64,000 bases of DNA from Gnetum montanum (taxonomy: Eukaryota; Streptophyta; Gnetopsida; Gnetales; Gnetaceae). Below are positions 33,218 through 46,324 of this stretch, piece after piece (position 1 is the stretch's first letter; every line of letters begins with the position of its first letter). The notes under the pieces were generated by a model, which ran no database searches, was not told the DNA's origin, and saw only the letters and a program-made list of their open reading frames with translations. The position numbers were made by a program, and so were the translations under genes. The stretch covers positions 1,584,316 to 1,648,315 of the forward strand of contig MNCI01013895.1 of assembly GCA_015680685.1 (NCBI GenBank), given 5' to 3'.

Positions 33218-36055
33218 TCAAATGATCCTAGGTAGTGATGATTCCTAAGGCTCACGCACTAGCGGTGGTTGAGGTAGCTATGGTTGTCCTGCTACTACTA
33301 CAACTTTAGGTGGAAGGAAGAAAGCATCTAGCAATGCTTTCATTTTCTCCTCCTTACTCCTAGGATCAGGCAGTGTCCATGCAGCTTCCCCAATGTGGGC
33401 TAGAATGGGCACATCCCAAGGACACGAGATTACTAGAAATAACTCCTTAGCATTAACAAACTAGGCAACAAACTATTTGCATTCAATGTTAAACACTCTC
33501 ACTGTGTTCTTTAGCTCCTAGTAGTCATTCATCTATCTGGCTAAATCCTCAGCAATAGATCGTTGATCTGTGAATCGTCCTTTGAGAACTTCAAGTTTAG
33601 CGTTAGCAATCTCAACCTTTTGCTTGCTATCCTTGTGATTTTTGAACTTGGCATCGTATAATAGATATGAGCTAGTCACTTATTTCTCCAATTTTGACTA
33701 CAGTCATCTGGCTATCAACATTGCTAGGTTTGCATAATGGAGATTGGCCAACTTCATATACTCTATCATTTTTTTGATCTACAACTCCTTCAAGTAGATC
33801 TCCACTTTTTTGTAGGCATTAATCCCATCAAGGATGGGCTGCCATATCTCTTCCTTGCTAGAGTTGCTGGAGGGCTTCATTCACTTTCACCTTTGTCATT
33901 TGGATTTGTTTTTCATTAATTTTCTTTTGCAAGCCAACCTGGTCTCTATAGTGATTTTGTACTTTCTCAAACTTAAGAGCTTCATTCTTCCATGTGGTGA
34001 TTTTGATGGCAGACTTTTGTCGCAAGGTGCATACCTCCTACATTGATAGATTGCAATTCTTTGTAGCCAATTTCCTCAGTTCAATGTTGACTCTGGCAAG
34101 TAACTCCTACTATTGATGAATGAATTCTTGCATTTGATCTCTTTGAGCATCAACATTTCACAGGTGATGATTTTACGTGGTCAATGCTTCATTTTCTTGG
34201 CACATCTAATTCAAGTCCATTTTAATTAAGTATGTTTCAACTTCTACCATGAATTTTTTCAAGATGTTCATTACTACTTCCTTGTTAGCCTTTTAAAATC
34301 ATTCTTGAAGTTGTTTGATAGCTTCATCTCTTGTCATTGCTAGGCTAAGGATTGCTTGTTCTGCAAGTTAGGCACGAAGTTCAGCAACCTCCATGACCAA
34401 GCGTTGATTTTTCCCTTAGGTCATTTCTAGTTACCCCTCCAAAATGATGCATCTACCCCTTACACTCAACAGCTCTAACTGGGTTGCAGTGATGTTCTTT
34501 GAAAGATCAAAGATGCCTAGAGTCGGTTGTCCAGTTCCTACCAATCATTCCAACAATTTTTCATGTTGAGCTATATCTAACTTCCCATAGATGGTGCCAT
34601 GGACATCTGCACATCTTAAAGTGTACGTATGGCTAGTACAGATGTCGTGGATGCATTTAGTGCTTTAGCTACACAGTCAGCTACCACTTCTACCACTGTA
34701 TCCTACCCTTGGTGCTGCATCATAAAGACAGTTGCCTTTTCACCCTCCTCCAACCTCACTAAGAAAGTGGTAGCATTCCTAGAGATTTCTGGAAATAGAT
34801 GATGTGTTGCTAATGACATCGTCACCTCTCGAGCATTGGGATTCGACCTCGAAGGTAGCTGCATTCTTTGGGTAGAGAAAATTGAACCACCCCTCTCCAT
34901 CTAGTTAACTGTTTGGGTGACCTCATTAAGGTGACTCATCGCTAGCTGATATACAAAAGGATCTACCCCACTCATTTCCACTTGTTGCTCTTGTTTTCTC
35001 AAGAGCTATTCTCAGATTTTTTGTAGACGTTCAAGGGTTGCGTGGGCCTCCGATGTGGTTTCCTAACTAGGTGGTAGTGGCAACAACTCCTCTTCTTGAG
35101 TGGCTATTAGCATCTTATTTTTCATGATTTCTACCCATGAGGCCAATGAAGCATGCTTGACAGTATCATTAGAATAACGAATGATGCTCGTCCTTTTGCA
35201 AAATTTTTTGATAAGGCACTAAAATGGCAGGGTCTTCCTTCCACATTCATTCTTCTAACCTTGCTTGGCCTATTGTGGAAGGAGGTAAAAAATTAATGGC
35301 AGGGTCTTCCTTCCACAATGGTAGAGAAAGTAGTTACCTTGCTTGGCCTCACTGTTGGATAATCTTGAAAAAAATTCACTTCGCCATTGTGAGCGCACCA
35401 TACTCCTTACAGTCCACCCCATAGCATCACTAGGTCCACTCCCTTTTTGCCTTAGGATCACCTTTTGTTGATATCTCTACCAACTATGTTCCAATGTTTG
35501 GCAATCCTAGTGTTTGTGCAATGGCCTCTGCTAAGTAGGACACTTAAATATCCTTGATTTTTACAATAGACCATAACCTTTGGCTATTCCAGAAGAGATA
35601 GGTCTCTTCCATGTACCACTCCCCACTAGATGTGATGACTGGCCACATAGGAGAGGCTTGCAATTGTGTCTTGACATCCTCTGGAGCTTTCTCCAAAAAT
35701 GGCTTAAAGTTTATCTCTTGAAGAACTAATCTTTGGATCTCTTAGGACTTGATGATGTCTAGGCAGGCTTGAGTTAGAGTGACCTCAAGCCTTAGCACAA
35801 GTCCAGGTGCTTCTCCTCATTGGGATTGTTCTGTAGCCACTTCTTCTTTTGGAATCTATCAAAAAGATTCCACTTCGGGCTCCTCACAAAGAGGCCCCAT
35901 TACATGGGTTGCCTCTTCTTGTTCTTGGCCTTGTCCCTACTAGCCTCTTCTAGCTCTAGATCGCTTCTACCATGGTTGTGAGGGTTCTCCTTCTTGTAGA
36001 CATTTTTGTTTGGGTGCCATCTATAATCACAATAGAACTTTGGATTAGCAATCAT
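33218..36055 (-). pseudogene. Athila-like extra ORF (ORF3), copy C, broken
   Basis: ATG is at 36055, with an N-terminus like copy B (MIAN...FYCDYRWHPNKNV). The transposon-protein-like domain lies at about 35700-35100 and the coiled-coil half at about 34900-33300. It stops at 33218-33220. The full span, about 945 codons, is close to copy B, so the length is a family property. There are numerous stops, mostly TAG/TAA at expected glutamine positions. Confidence 0.72.
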
Positions 36056-38200
36056 TGTGTAACCTTAAAACAATTGCAATACCTTAACTCTTGAGGGTAG
36101 TTACACTTGGCTAAGTTGTGATTATGGTTGATTTAATTAACTCAATTATTATTTCTATTTATTCCTTATCATTGATAAATCATCCTAGATATTATTGGAA
36201 GGGTTAACTTCGAAAAAGTTGATGTTATATATGATTAAGGTTACTAACCCTTGGGGGAGTTAGACAAAATTTTCGAAAATTGCATCAGAAACCTTAAGGT
36301 TTGTGGCCCCCACAATAAATATCTTACCTCTAGTAAGTGCAAGATCTAAAAATGAAGTGATTTGGACAAACAGTTTCAAAGTTATGGACTTTGAAAGGTT
36401 TTGGGCTCTGAAAAATTGCAAAAATTCCTCATGTGTTATGAGCAAATTGCAAAAAATTCCAAAGTGTCTGGTGGTATATATAGTATTTTTGCACTGTGTC
36501 AATGAGGCCTTGTCGACAGGGCCTCATTAATGTGATCGACTACGTCAACAAGGCCTCGTCGATGCAATTGTTGACCATCGTTGACTTTCATTGACTTTGG
36601 TCAAACTTTCAAAATATAAGGAATTTTCAATGAAATTAGGATCAAATGAAAGCTTAGAAGACCAAGAATAGTCTGAAATCATGAGAAGAGGATGTTGAAG
36701 TTTAATTTAAAAATGGAGAAAATTTAATTTAATGGATGAATGTAATGAATGATTAAAGAGTACTGAGTAGTTTACATAATGGAAAATACAAAATATAGGA
36801 TTGTAGTAATGTTAAAGGTAAGGAACCTTAACTAATCAAGCCAAAAGCTATGTAAGTGGGTCCTCTCCATAGTAGGCTCATGTCCTTTTTGCCCTTGCAT
36901 AACCTCAACTAAGGAGTCCATTGGTCCCATAGTCGATTTAATGATCATGACAAGTTAAGGACCAACCCAAAAGAATCCACTCAAGAAACCCAATACATTA
37001 GACTAAGACATAGAGCATACCATAGAACTCAGTAGTGGGGTGAGTTATGGTAGCATGGATGGATGATAAAGAAGGTGGAATGGAGTTCCAAATTGAGGTC
37101 ATAAAAAGTCCCTTGTGGAATTGTGGTTAAAATGACCTAAGAAGTTCCATCCTCAATCCATACCAAAGCCATTTGCTTTCAGTGACTTCGCATCATCACT
37201 CTAAGACAGATCCATCCACTCGAGACACAAGAGTATCCCCACAAGAAAACCAACATTCCACAAAGAGGAGGAGAGAGAAGTAGGAAGTGAGAGAGAGAAG
37301 GCCTTAGTTAGAGGGGACCTTCAGGCATAGGTGTATGTCTTTCAAGTCCCATAACCAATGCTTGTAACCCTTTTATTTGTCCAAGGGATGTGCTTTGAGT
37401 TCCCATTGCTTTTTTTTTTCTTAAATGGGAACAACACCATGCAAGGACTTATTTGTGTCGAAGGGGTGTGCTTTGAATTCCCATTGTTTTTTTTTTTAAA
37501 TAATGGAAATCACATCATGCAACAATGTTATTTTTCTTCCTATCATTGGGTGGTATGGAATAGTAAGAAGTCCATGAAAAAACACTCAAGAAAGAAGAAG
37601 GGTACAAAGAATATTAAGTCCCCTTGAAGTCACCCCCTTTATAAATCTTTGGATCCTTCCTAATTCTGAAACTACCAAGGTCATTAATTGATTAAAAGTT
37701 TCTTTAATGAAAAAGGGATCCCAAATTCCCAAAACAAGAAAAACCATAGAGCTCATTGGATGGACGAATGACATGGACTCATTGCCTATTCCATGAAAAA
37801 TAAACCATGTCGAAGTCATTAGACATTAGAATTCAAAAATAGAAACCAGACATCAACAATCACACATTAAGCACAAACCATCATTAGTAAACAATAATAG
37901 CAACATTATGTCCTATGACAATAAAGCAAATTTATTAGCAAAAATGAGAAGATATCACACGTAATCAAAAGAAACAACATAAAGTAAAATATATAAGAAA
38001 GTGTAAAATAATCAAGAAAGTTTAAAGGTACTAAAGATGGTATAAAATTAGAAAAATTTGAAAATCAAAAATTTGTACAATCAAAAACTTGAAAAACAAA
38101 AAGGTAGAAAAACTAAGAGACCATGATAATGGCCAACACGGATGGCCATCTCCCCCACAACTAAGTTGGAAGGAGGAGATCAAAAAATAGAACATGGGTG
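36056..38200 (-). other. Spacer between integrase and ORF3 of element 2
   Basis: It is noncoding, AT-rich and colinear with 15518-17640 of element 1. It contains the internal promoter candidate at 36473-36563 and T-runs near 37410 and 37490. Confidence 0.6.
36473..36563 (-). promoter_or_regulatory. Putative internal promoter for ORF3 in element 2
   Basis: On the minus strand, three copies of a GAGGCCTTGTCGAC-like motif (36503-36517, 36517-36528 and 36550-36563) precede a TATA box (ACTATATATACC, 36473-36484). ORF3 begins about 420 bases downstream. The layout copies that of the LTR U3. Confidence 0.5.
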
Positions 38201-38209
38201 TCCATCAGT

Positions 38210-39480
38210 TGAGCTGGTATTTACACTTGCCTATCTTGGTTCTAGGAAAGGCATAATTTATTGGATATTGACCAATTGCTTTTTATTTGGGCTGTTAGGT
38301 TTGTAATTTATCATGGCCCCAAAGGAAAAGGTTTGATCAATTATATAAGGTCCCTCCCACAATGTTTGAAATTTTTCCTTTTGAGGTACATGTGTGGGGT
38401 TCCAGTAGAGAACCTTATCTCCTAGTTGAAACTTTACTTTCCTAATTCTAAGGTCATGGCATTGCTTGTTGAATGCCTTGTTCACCCCATTTAAGGATAG
38501 AGCCACTAAGAAATTTTCATCTAGCATATTCAAATTGATTAATATTTCTTTCTATGCTAGACTTAGGTTAAGGTTTAATTTACAAGACGTTGAGAGTGTA
38601 CAGAGCTCAGATTGAATCGAGAGCATTAGAAGTTTTCTGTACACTAACTCATAGGGAGAATATCCAATAGGAAGTTTCCAAGTTGATCAGTTAGCCTAAA
38701 GAGCATCATTAAGTTTTATGCTTCAATCCTTCCTATATTTGCTAAGGGTTTGCGTTAATATTTCTGTAATCTCCTAGTTGGTTACCTCTGCTTGACTATT
38801 GGCTTAGGGGTGGTAAGATGTTGTTAATTTATGTTCTACCCCAAAGTATTGCATTAATTTTATAAATGTGGCATCTATGAAATGAGTTCCATTATCAAAA
38901 ATTAGTGAATGCGGAATCCCAAACCTATTTACAATATGTTGTTATATAAATCTGGTGGTAGTGGATGATGTGCAATTTGTAACTGCTACCACTTCAACCC
39001 ATTTTGTGTAGTAGTCAACTGCTACTATAATATACAGGGATGTGATAGGACCCATGAAGTCAACGCCCCATATGTCGAAAGGTTCTAGTGGTTGAATCCA
39101 TTGTTGAAGACCTTCCATATGAGTGGTCATACCCTCGTCACATTGACAACATTCACAAAACTTGACAAACTAGTGGGCATCCCTAAAGATTGTGGGCCAA
39201 TAGTATCCTACCATCAGGATTTTTATGGTTGTGCATCTCCTTGCATAGTGGCCTCTACAAGGTCATTCATGAGCATCCCGAAGAATGCGCAATTAATCTT
39301 CATCAAGGACACTAACAAATCAGGCCATCAGCACACACCTTGTAAAGGTGTCCATTAATTTGCATGAAATATTTGACTCGATGAAGAAATTGTTGCTTTT
39401 TCCTAAAATCCAAGTCTTGTGGCATCTCTTGAGTGAGAAGATATGTGAGGATGCCATCATACCATATTGCTTTTATAGGC
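38210..39480 (-). pseudogene. Integrase of element 2
   Basis: The core begins PFDIWGVDFMGPIT at about 39085 with the first Asp. DNGTHF near 38900 keeps the second Asp. YHP...NSQAEVTN near 38790 keeps the third catalytic position, the Glu. The C-terminal domain continues with SPYELVYRK, then RKVKFQLGDKVLYWN and LWEGPYII (38533-38258). It is uninterrupted across the site that holds the solo LTR in element 1. Several internal stops are present. Confidence 0.85.
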
Positions 39481-39629
39481 ATTTTTTTTATTTATTGCTC
39501 CAATAAAGAGGAGTTCATTTGGACACTTATCAAAAAGTAGGCTCTCCTCTGCTTTGTTATCCCATCTTAAGCAAGAAATATGGTTAGTGATCACATTCTT
39601 GATCCCTTTTTGATCTACCATAGTAAGAT

Positions 39630-39950
39630 TGAATTCCTACAAGATCACAAGCCACCGTATAACACAAGGGCTCACCGTTGGCTTATTCATAAGGAAGCAA
39701 ATTGCATTGTGGTCCATATGTACAAATACCTTATAGCCTAGCACATAATGTCTAAACTTTTCTAGTGCATACACCACTACCACTAATTCTTTTTCTGTGG
39801 TGGTGTAATTTAATTGTGTCCCCACAATGCTTCTACTCATGCAATGGATATAATATGGATGTTTCTTATCATCAATTTGCGTGAGCATTGCTCCCAAAGC
39901 ATAATTAGATGCATGTGTCTTGATATGGAATGGTTTGGATCAATCTGGTG
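39630..39950 (-). pseudogene. RNase H domain of element 2
   Basis: From 39897 the minus frame reads MGAMLTQIDDKKHPYYIH, then NYTTTEKELVVVVYALEKF and HYVLGYKVFVHMDHNAI. The Glu of TEKE and the Asp of MDH are present. It lies downstream of RT and upstream of integrase. Confidence 0.85.
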
Positions 39951-40199
39951 CTCGTAGGATTGGTGTTTCTACAAGTTTCTCTTTTAATTGTTGAAATGCA
40001 TTTTCACATTCCTTGGTCCAAATGAAAGGTGCATCTTTCTTTGTAAGTTCTACTAATGGCTTTGCAATCTTAGAAAAATTCTCAATAAAGCGCTGGTAGT
40101 AACTAATATGTCTAAGGAATGACTAAACATATTTAAAAATCTCTAGTTGGCATGTTATTTCTTGGATGACCCTTATCTTTTTTGCATCTATCTGAATCC

Positions 40200-40830
40200 T
40201 TTTTTGTGAAATTCGATGCCCTAGCATAATGCCTTCTTGGACCATGAGATGGCTCTTTTGCCAGTTGAGCCATACATTGTCTCAATGCATCTCTTTAGTA
40301 CTTGCTTAAGTCAGTCCAAGGCTTTCTCAAAGGTAGCTCCATAGGTGGAGAAGTCATCCATGAAGACTTCAACACCACTATTGATCTATTGTTGAAAGAT
40401 ACTAAGAACCAAGCATTGAAATGTTGCAGGGGCATTGCATAGGTCAAATGACATCTTATAGTATGCAAAAGTCTCCCAAGGACTCGTGAATGTTTTCTTG
40501 ACTTGGTCTTCTAGTGAAATTTGGATTTGGTTATAGCCACTATAATCATCCAAGAAACTACAATAACAATTCCCAGATATGGTGTCTAATACTTGATTCA
40601 CAAATGGCAAAGGAAAGTGATCCTTAAATGTTGCCATATTTAACAACCTAAAGTTAATGCAAACCTACCATTTACCATCCTCCTTTAGTACAATTACAAG
40701 TAGGCTAACCCACTCACGATCCACAATTGGATAGATAAACCCTACCTTAAGGAGTTGCTCTACCTCCTCCTGAATGATTTGCTTTAATTTGAGGTTCAGC
40801 CACTTCTGCAGCTGCCTTCTAGGCTTCATG
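40200..40830 (-). pseudogene. Reverse transcriptase domain of element 2
   Basis: LNMATFKDHFPLPFVNQVLD, then SFLDDYSGYNQIQISLEDQ and MSFDLCNAPATFQ, lie at 40646-40400. The catalytic FMDDF is at 40353-40364. One stop separates the NAPATFQ part from FMDD. It is colinear with element 1. Confidence 0.88.
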
Positions 40831-41318
40831 GCTGAGTCAATGTAGATGCGGTGTTGGCATATCCTTGGATCGATTCTTGTTAACTCTGGATATGATCAAG
40901 TGAAGATTGTTAACCATTTATTCACCACTTTCAACAACTTTTATTTTTGTTTAGGAGCAAGTTTGACATTAATGATGACCGGTTTACCATTCTTTAAAAA
41001 TGCATACTCCATTTCGACTAGTAAGTTTTTTAGTTCTAAGGGCTCCTACTTGAAGTGATCAGGGATTTCCAAATCTCCCCAACAGTTATCATCATCTTCA
41101 TTAAAGAGTTGGGAATGGACTTGTTCAATTTTATCTATGCCTTCAACATATGCACAAGTTAAACTCTCAATTGGTTTCATGCATATTGTGCTGCTATTAG
41201 AATCAACTATCAACCACTGGGTGCCCTCCTACTTTGTGGCTATTGCGTACAGACATCATTGAATATTAATATCTTGTGCATACTAATTACATACCTTAAT
41301 GTATGTGCTCTTGATTGA

Positions 41319-41846
41319 TCAAATTTCTTGCATGCAATTGCACCCATTATCACTGTACATGATGCATGGAATACGCTTCTTCTCAATTTTTCCTAACTCA
41401 TTTTCCTTACATATTTTGAGAGATAGATCCCTTATACTCATTCGCACATCAACCGTGCTTAACCAAGCCCTTCCCATGATGATGGGGAAGTCACTTTTGC
41501 AGTTGTCCACCTTGATTACCAGAAAATCAGCAGGATATGACCACCCACAAAAAGTGGTCACAATGTCCTCTACTAATTCAAAAGGGACTATAATCGATTG
41601 ATTTGCTAATTCTAGATAGATATTGCTCTTCTTAAAAATTGGTAGGTTCCTTTCCTTGTACATATCATGGGAGATAAGGTTAACTTCAGAACCAGAGTCA
41701 ACAAGAGCCTTGCATGGCTCTTGTCTAGAAATTTGTAGAAAGATGAATGAACTTCCTGGATCAGATCCTTTTGTAGGAAGGTTGCTAGCCTTGATGTAGT
41801 TAGAAACAACATGAGTTCGCATTATAGTGTGGATCCTAGGAGGCAC
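41319..41846 (-). pseudogene. Aspartic protease of element 2, active-site motif retained
   Basis: A 175-residue open frame contains ALVDSGSEVNLISHDMY, with the catalytic Asp codon at 41697-41699. Downstream IIMGRAWLSTVDVRMSIRDLS follows, as in element 1. DSG followed by NLIS is typical of Ty3/gypsy retropepsins. This is the best preserved open frame of the element, though the polyprotein around it is broken. Confidence 0.85.
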
Positions 41847-41954
41847 TTGGTTTGAAGGGTGCTTGAAGGTATTTGATGTAGAGGATGAGGATAATGGAGA
41901 TGCAAGGCAATCAGCCAGAGTAGGCTAGAGAGGACTGCTAGGTTGGAAGAAAGG

Positions 41955-43736
41955 TCATTTCCTTGATTGATTATCTAGACCACTTGGTTGAAAAACTGGT
42001 TGAGTGTATAGCCCTTGGAGCATTTTTTTGTTGTGGATATGGAAAAATCTTGCCTTGCATAGATGAAGTAGGAAGTAACTAGGTTGAAGGTGGATGTGTA
42101 GATGTAGAGGGATGTGAAGGATGATAAGGATACAGATATGGGTTTTCTCCTTGAGTAGATGGTGAATGTGTTTGATGGTACTCTGGAGGGTAATAGTGAT
42201 GTTGGAAAGATGCATGACTTGCTGAACTTCTAGGGGAGATAGGTTGCTACACATAGTACCTATATGGATCTGGTTACTTATAAGGATACTACTGTCTTGG
42301 CAGTGGCATTCCCCATGATTGTGGTTGGTACCACTTTTGGTACTATTCACAAGGTTGTGGAGGAGTTCCACTTGGTTAGTAAGCTTGTTACTATTGGTGG
42401 AACTACCTTGGACTGCCTTGAGGGTAAGGCAGTCGTCTTGGAGCTTGTCTACATGCTAGGCAAGGATTTAATGCGTACACTCTAGAATCTTGTAAGTGTG
42501 ACACCATAGGGTAGCATCCCTTTGGATGTTCATATTGATAAATGTCACATTTAGTTTCATCATCAGAGTTAGATTCCACAACTTCCTTTACTACAGTAGC
42601 TTTGCCCTTACCTCTTTAGTAGGCACATTCAGCTTCTTTTCACCATCTACGATTATGATCACTATTTTACTCTTTGGATTCTTCAACAATCTTCAAAGTG
42701 GTTTGAAACTTTTCATCCAAAGAGTCCCATAACTTGTCAACCTTGGCTACAATGTCAAAAATAGATTTTTGAATAGGCAAGGTCTTTTTGTTCACCACTT
42801 CATCAAGTGGTGACTCCTCTTTGTCACAAAATCAAACCTCTCGTTTTCTGATGCATGGGTCCCTATTATACTCTTCAGCACTCTTCCTTTTTTGTAGCTC
42901 ACCTTCTTCTTTTGCTACATGTTCTATTAACCTTTAGATGTGATGAGATCTCATTTTAGACAACCTTCCTTGGGCATACATCCTAAGGGTTCTTCTTGTT
43001 TCTGCTTTGAGCCCATCTATGATGTGGCAGAGTTATTCACTTTGAGAGTAACCATGGCCAAGACATCGATGTAGGAGTAAATAGTATCAACCCATGGTGG
43101 CATCCAAGGATTCATGTGCTCCTTGCTTCCAACCTTGGATTTTCCTTCTCAAATTAAACACTGTGGAGTACATCTAGTATTTGTCATTGAATAGTTCTTA
43201 TGGTACTCCACCTATGGATAGATTCTAGCTCTAAGGATTGGTACCAACTTTTAGCTTGCTTAATGAGTATCCTTGGAAAAAGCTTGAGTTTCTACCACTT
43301 GTTCTCTATGTTCTATAAGGCACAGACATCTTAAAAAGCTTCTAGATGTTTCTACAAATCAAAATTGTATCCCCCCTCAAATCTTGGGATATTGTTCATA
43401 TCTAGGTGCTTGATCTGACTATCCTCCATATGCTTGGTTGGGATTTTCATTGCCTCTGCAATATTGAACATACTTCAGGTAGCCAATAAAGGTTCATCAT
43501 CATTGTGTTGATGACATCAATGATGGTTTCAGCCACCCCTTTGATTTTGGTGGCCTTCACAATCATTGTTATTTCATCGATCACCTTCATCACAGTTGTT
43601 TTGACAGCGGATTCCATGAGAACCATTAGATGAAGAGGAATGTTCAAAATTGGATGAAAAGGATGAAGAGAAAGATGGACCGCCACCACCATCACAGTGT
43701 CCACCACCACTCTTGCACTTATTACAATCACCATCA
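41955..43736 (-). pseudogene. gag of element 2, downstream part
   Basis: The Ser-rich and Asp-rich tail (43720-43490) and proline-rich linker (42250-41950) match element 1. Stops are frequent. The upstream half lies on the far side of the 3.4-kb insert at 47161-47366. Confidence 0.68.
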
Positions 43737-44931
43737 TGTTGGCGACCATTTGGGACGTGACCACCAACAAGTGTCCTCGAACAGGATTTAGGTGCTTGCT
43801 AGTCTCTAGCAACACCAAGGCCCAGATACCTCCAAATAGACTCAGTAGTTAATGTGAGTATGTGTGTGCTGTTGCAGGGTGCTGTTATGAAAAATGAAAT
43901 GATTGGGCTGTGTGTAAAACTATAAATGACTTATCTTAAAGAGCTTTAGACAACTTTGCAAAGTACTGTGAATTGTTGAGAGTTCCTATTTTGTTAAATT
44001 GCCTAGTCTATGTGGTCCTTATACTACCTACTTGTAACAAATAAAGTTTTGCAAAAATGTTTGAGCACAACTCTGCGAATCTACTTCTAATTTTTCCCAA
44101 AGAAAAAGATAGTTCTACAAAAAAACTAGAAATAGAGCAAGATTCAATGGAAATAAAAAGAAGAGAAAAAGAAAGCATATTTGTGTAAAGATCTCAAATG
44201 TTTAAACAAGGTAAAATGATACAAGTAAACACTTCACAATAAAGCTATCCCAAATATAATAACTACGAATTGTTCAAACTTCCAAGACTCAAATAAGCAA
44301 TTTCTTCAAGACAATCCTACTATGCTACCGAAAAACTTGCTGCGTACACTATCACGTACGAGACTCTATTTTGGCTAGATAATGGATGTCAACAATTGCA
44401 TTCAATAGAACCTTCAAAAAACTTGACAATTTTTTATTGAAATACCACGGAGATTCACTTTAAAGATAAAAGAAGCTATTCTGGTCCTATCAAAATACCA
44501 AAGATTTTCTGAACCTTCTTGACTATTGAATCGTTCAACGGCTTGACTACATACAGAGGCTCTCTTAAAACAATCTCAATAGCGGTTCTTATACATTGCA
44601 CAATAATAAAACTTACTACTAAAATGCTCTTAAGGATTTCAAACACAAGCTCTTCTATGGAAAAATTTTAATAGAAATTTTCTATCATGCAACAAGAACA
44701 ATAAGAGCAATCTAAAAATCTCAAAATTACTTGCCAAGCATGATACTATTTAAACCACTAGCTAAACAATTTAAACAAAATAAAAAATAAACATAACTCA
44801 CAAGACTATGACAAAGAGGCTGAAATGTTGTCTTTAGCAAGTCATCTTACAAGCAATCTTTCACAATGTCTTCTTTTCAATCTTCCTCCAAGACCCCGAG
44901 TGTGTTTCTTTTTCTTCTAACCCTTGAAGCC

Positions 44932-44941
44932 TTTTTATAGG
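44932..44941 (-). promoter_or_regulatory. TATA box in the insert
   Basis: The minus strand reads CCTATAAAAAGGC, a strong plant TATA match, followed by a leader-like sequence without ATG for about 40 bases. It would drive transcription toward 43737, away from the CHX fragment. Confidence 0.5.
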
Positions 44942-45732
44942 ATCACATAGATAGTTAGATATTACAAAATATCTTGGGTAACTTCTCTCCCAAGTAAGGA
45001 AGTTATAACTTGCCCAAAAAGTTAGGAGATATTACTTGCTCAACAAATTAGGAAGTTATAACTTATGCATGAAGTTAGGAGAAAATCATGCTAACATTGG
45101 CATGTGTCTTTACAACCTTTACAAATATTTCTTTCATAAGTCACAACTTAAATAATAATTTTAAGAAATAAATCCAAGATCTCCATACTATAAGCGCTCC
45201 ATACAATTGTCATTTTATTTTTGTTTAGGATTTTAATTATTAAATATCATTACCCACCGTGTACAAAGCCCTAGTAATTCTCATGAACAGGCTATACTAA
45301 GAAAGTAATTCAGCATCCACCTTAGTGTAGATGTTGGTGGAGGCGGTTGCATGGTCTTTAAAATCAAGAAAGCTGATCCTTGCAAATCAAGAACACCATT
45401 TGATGCTTGTATAATTAAATCATATGCATTTGCACTTGATGCTGGCTTTATATCCACGTAAAATTTGCTATTGGCTTCCCTAAAAAAGTGAGGTTCACTG
45501 GAAAAAGAAATTCAAATACGGTGGTGGTCACTTGATACCATTACGAAGGTGCTTCAATCAACAACACATCCTTTACATCATCTCCTGGTAATCGATTCTT
45601 CCATCCTTGATAACCAACTGGCAGCGAGCGATTGATGTCCGATTCCTGCGCACGTTTTAAGAACGCCCGAATGTGAAGACGTCAAGCCTAAAGCAACCCT
45701 GTTTCTACAAATAGTTTCACATTCCCCTTTTT

Positions 45733-45894
45733 TTTCTCAAATCCTATGCAAGTCTCGCAATGGATTTGACTTTACAGACAAGTAAGAAGATCCACATTCA
45801 GGCCTGTAAACTTAGGCTTCGGAGGGATGTTTACGTGGGTGTAGCCCTAATGGACATGTATGGCAAATTCCAGAGCATCATGGAAGCACGCTAG
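45733..45894 (+). pseudogene. PPR protein fragment (captured)
   Basis: The plus frame from 45733 ends with KKIHIQACKLRLRRDVYVGV, then [16 protein letters not shown] and a stop at 45892-45894. This pattern (IH..., DVYVGxALMDMYGK, S-I-x-x-AR) is the hallmark of plant PLS-type pentatricopeptide repeat proteins. Only about one and a half repeats remain. The reading stops just where homology to the antisense CHX fragment begins, so the two come from different genes joined at about 45895-45920. Confidence 0.72.
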
Positions 45895-45919
45895 GTTGAT
45901 AATGTTGCCTTAGTGAGCA

Positions 45920-46153
45920 CGCCTTACTTCTTCCAAGGGCTGATGGCCCCAGAAGTACTCCCCCGATGATTTCAGCGATGACGCGGGGCTGGCGAATGGG
46001 CCGAAAAATGAAGGCCAGCGACCTAGTAACCACAATCACGATGCAAATCTGGATCACCAGTAGCGACAATGCAAAATGCAGAGGATTATCCTTCTGAAAC
46101 ATCCCATTTGACGTTGCTTTCATCACCGGGGCACAACTTGTAGCATTTGCCAT
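45920..46153 (-). pseudogene. Cation/H+ exchanger (CHX) first-exon fragment (captured)
   Basis: ATG at 46153 opens [20 protein letters not shown], then [40 protein letters not shown] and [13 protein letters not shown]. This is the N-terminus and first two membrane helices of plant CHX antiporters (CPA2 family), including the conserved [15 protein letters not shown] and GPSALGR. Homology ends after about 75 residues, near where I recall the first intron in CHX genes. A full CHX protein has about 800 residues, so this is a fragment. The native start codon and some upstream DNA seem to have been carried along. Confidence 0.82.
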
Positions 46154-46292
46154 TGCTGCTTCAAAAATGATGCACAGAGAAAACCAAAAAAAAAAAACCC
46201 TTTTCCTGCCAAAGAAGTGCAGAATTCCTATACTTTTCTAACAAAACCCCATCATCCACATGAACCTTCTACCATGAAAGATTTTGCACAAT

Positions 46293-46324
46293 GTTCTTTC
46301 TTTCTTTCTTTCTTTCTTTCTTTC
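46293..46324 (+). repeat. (TTTC)n microsatellite
   Basis: Eight tandem copies of a TTTC-type tetranucleotide lie upstream of the CHX fragment. Confidence 0.9.

Noticed and set aside
43790-43810. Helitron ends for the gene-capturing insert
   Set aside because: No TC start next to A and no CTRR end next to T fits the boundaries. The CATCA duplication and TG...CA ends fit better with an integrase-type insertion.
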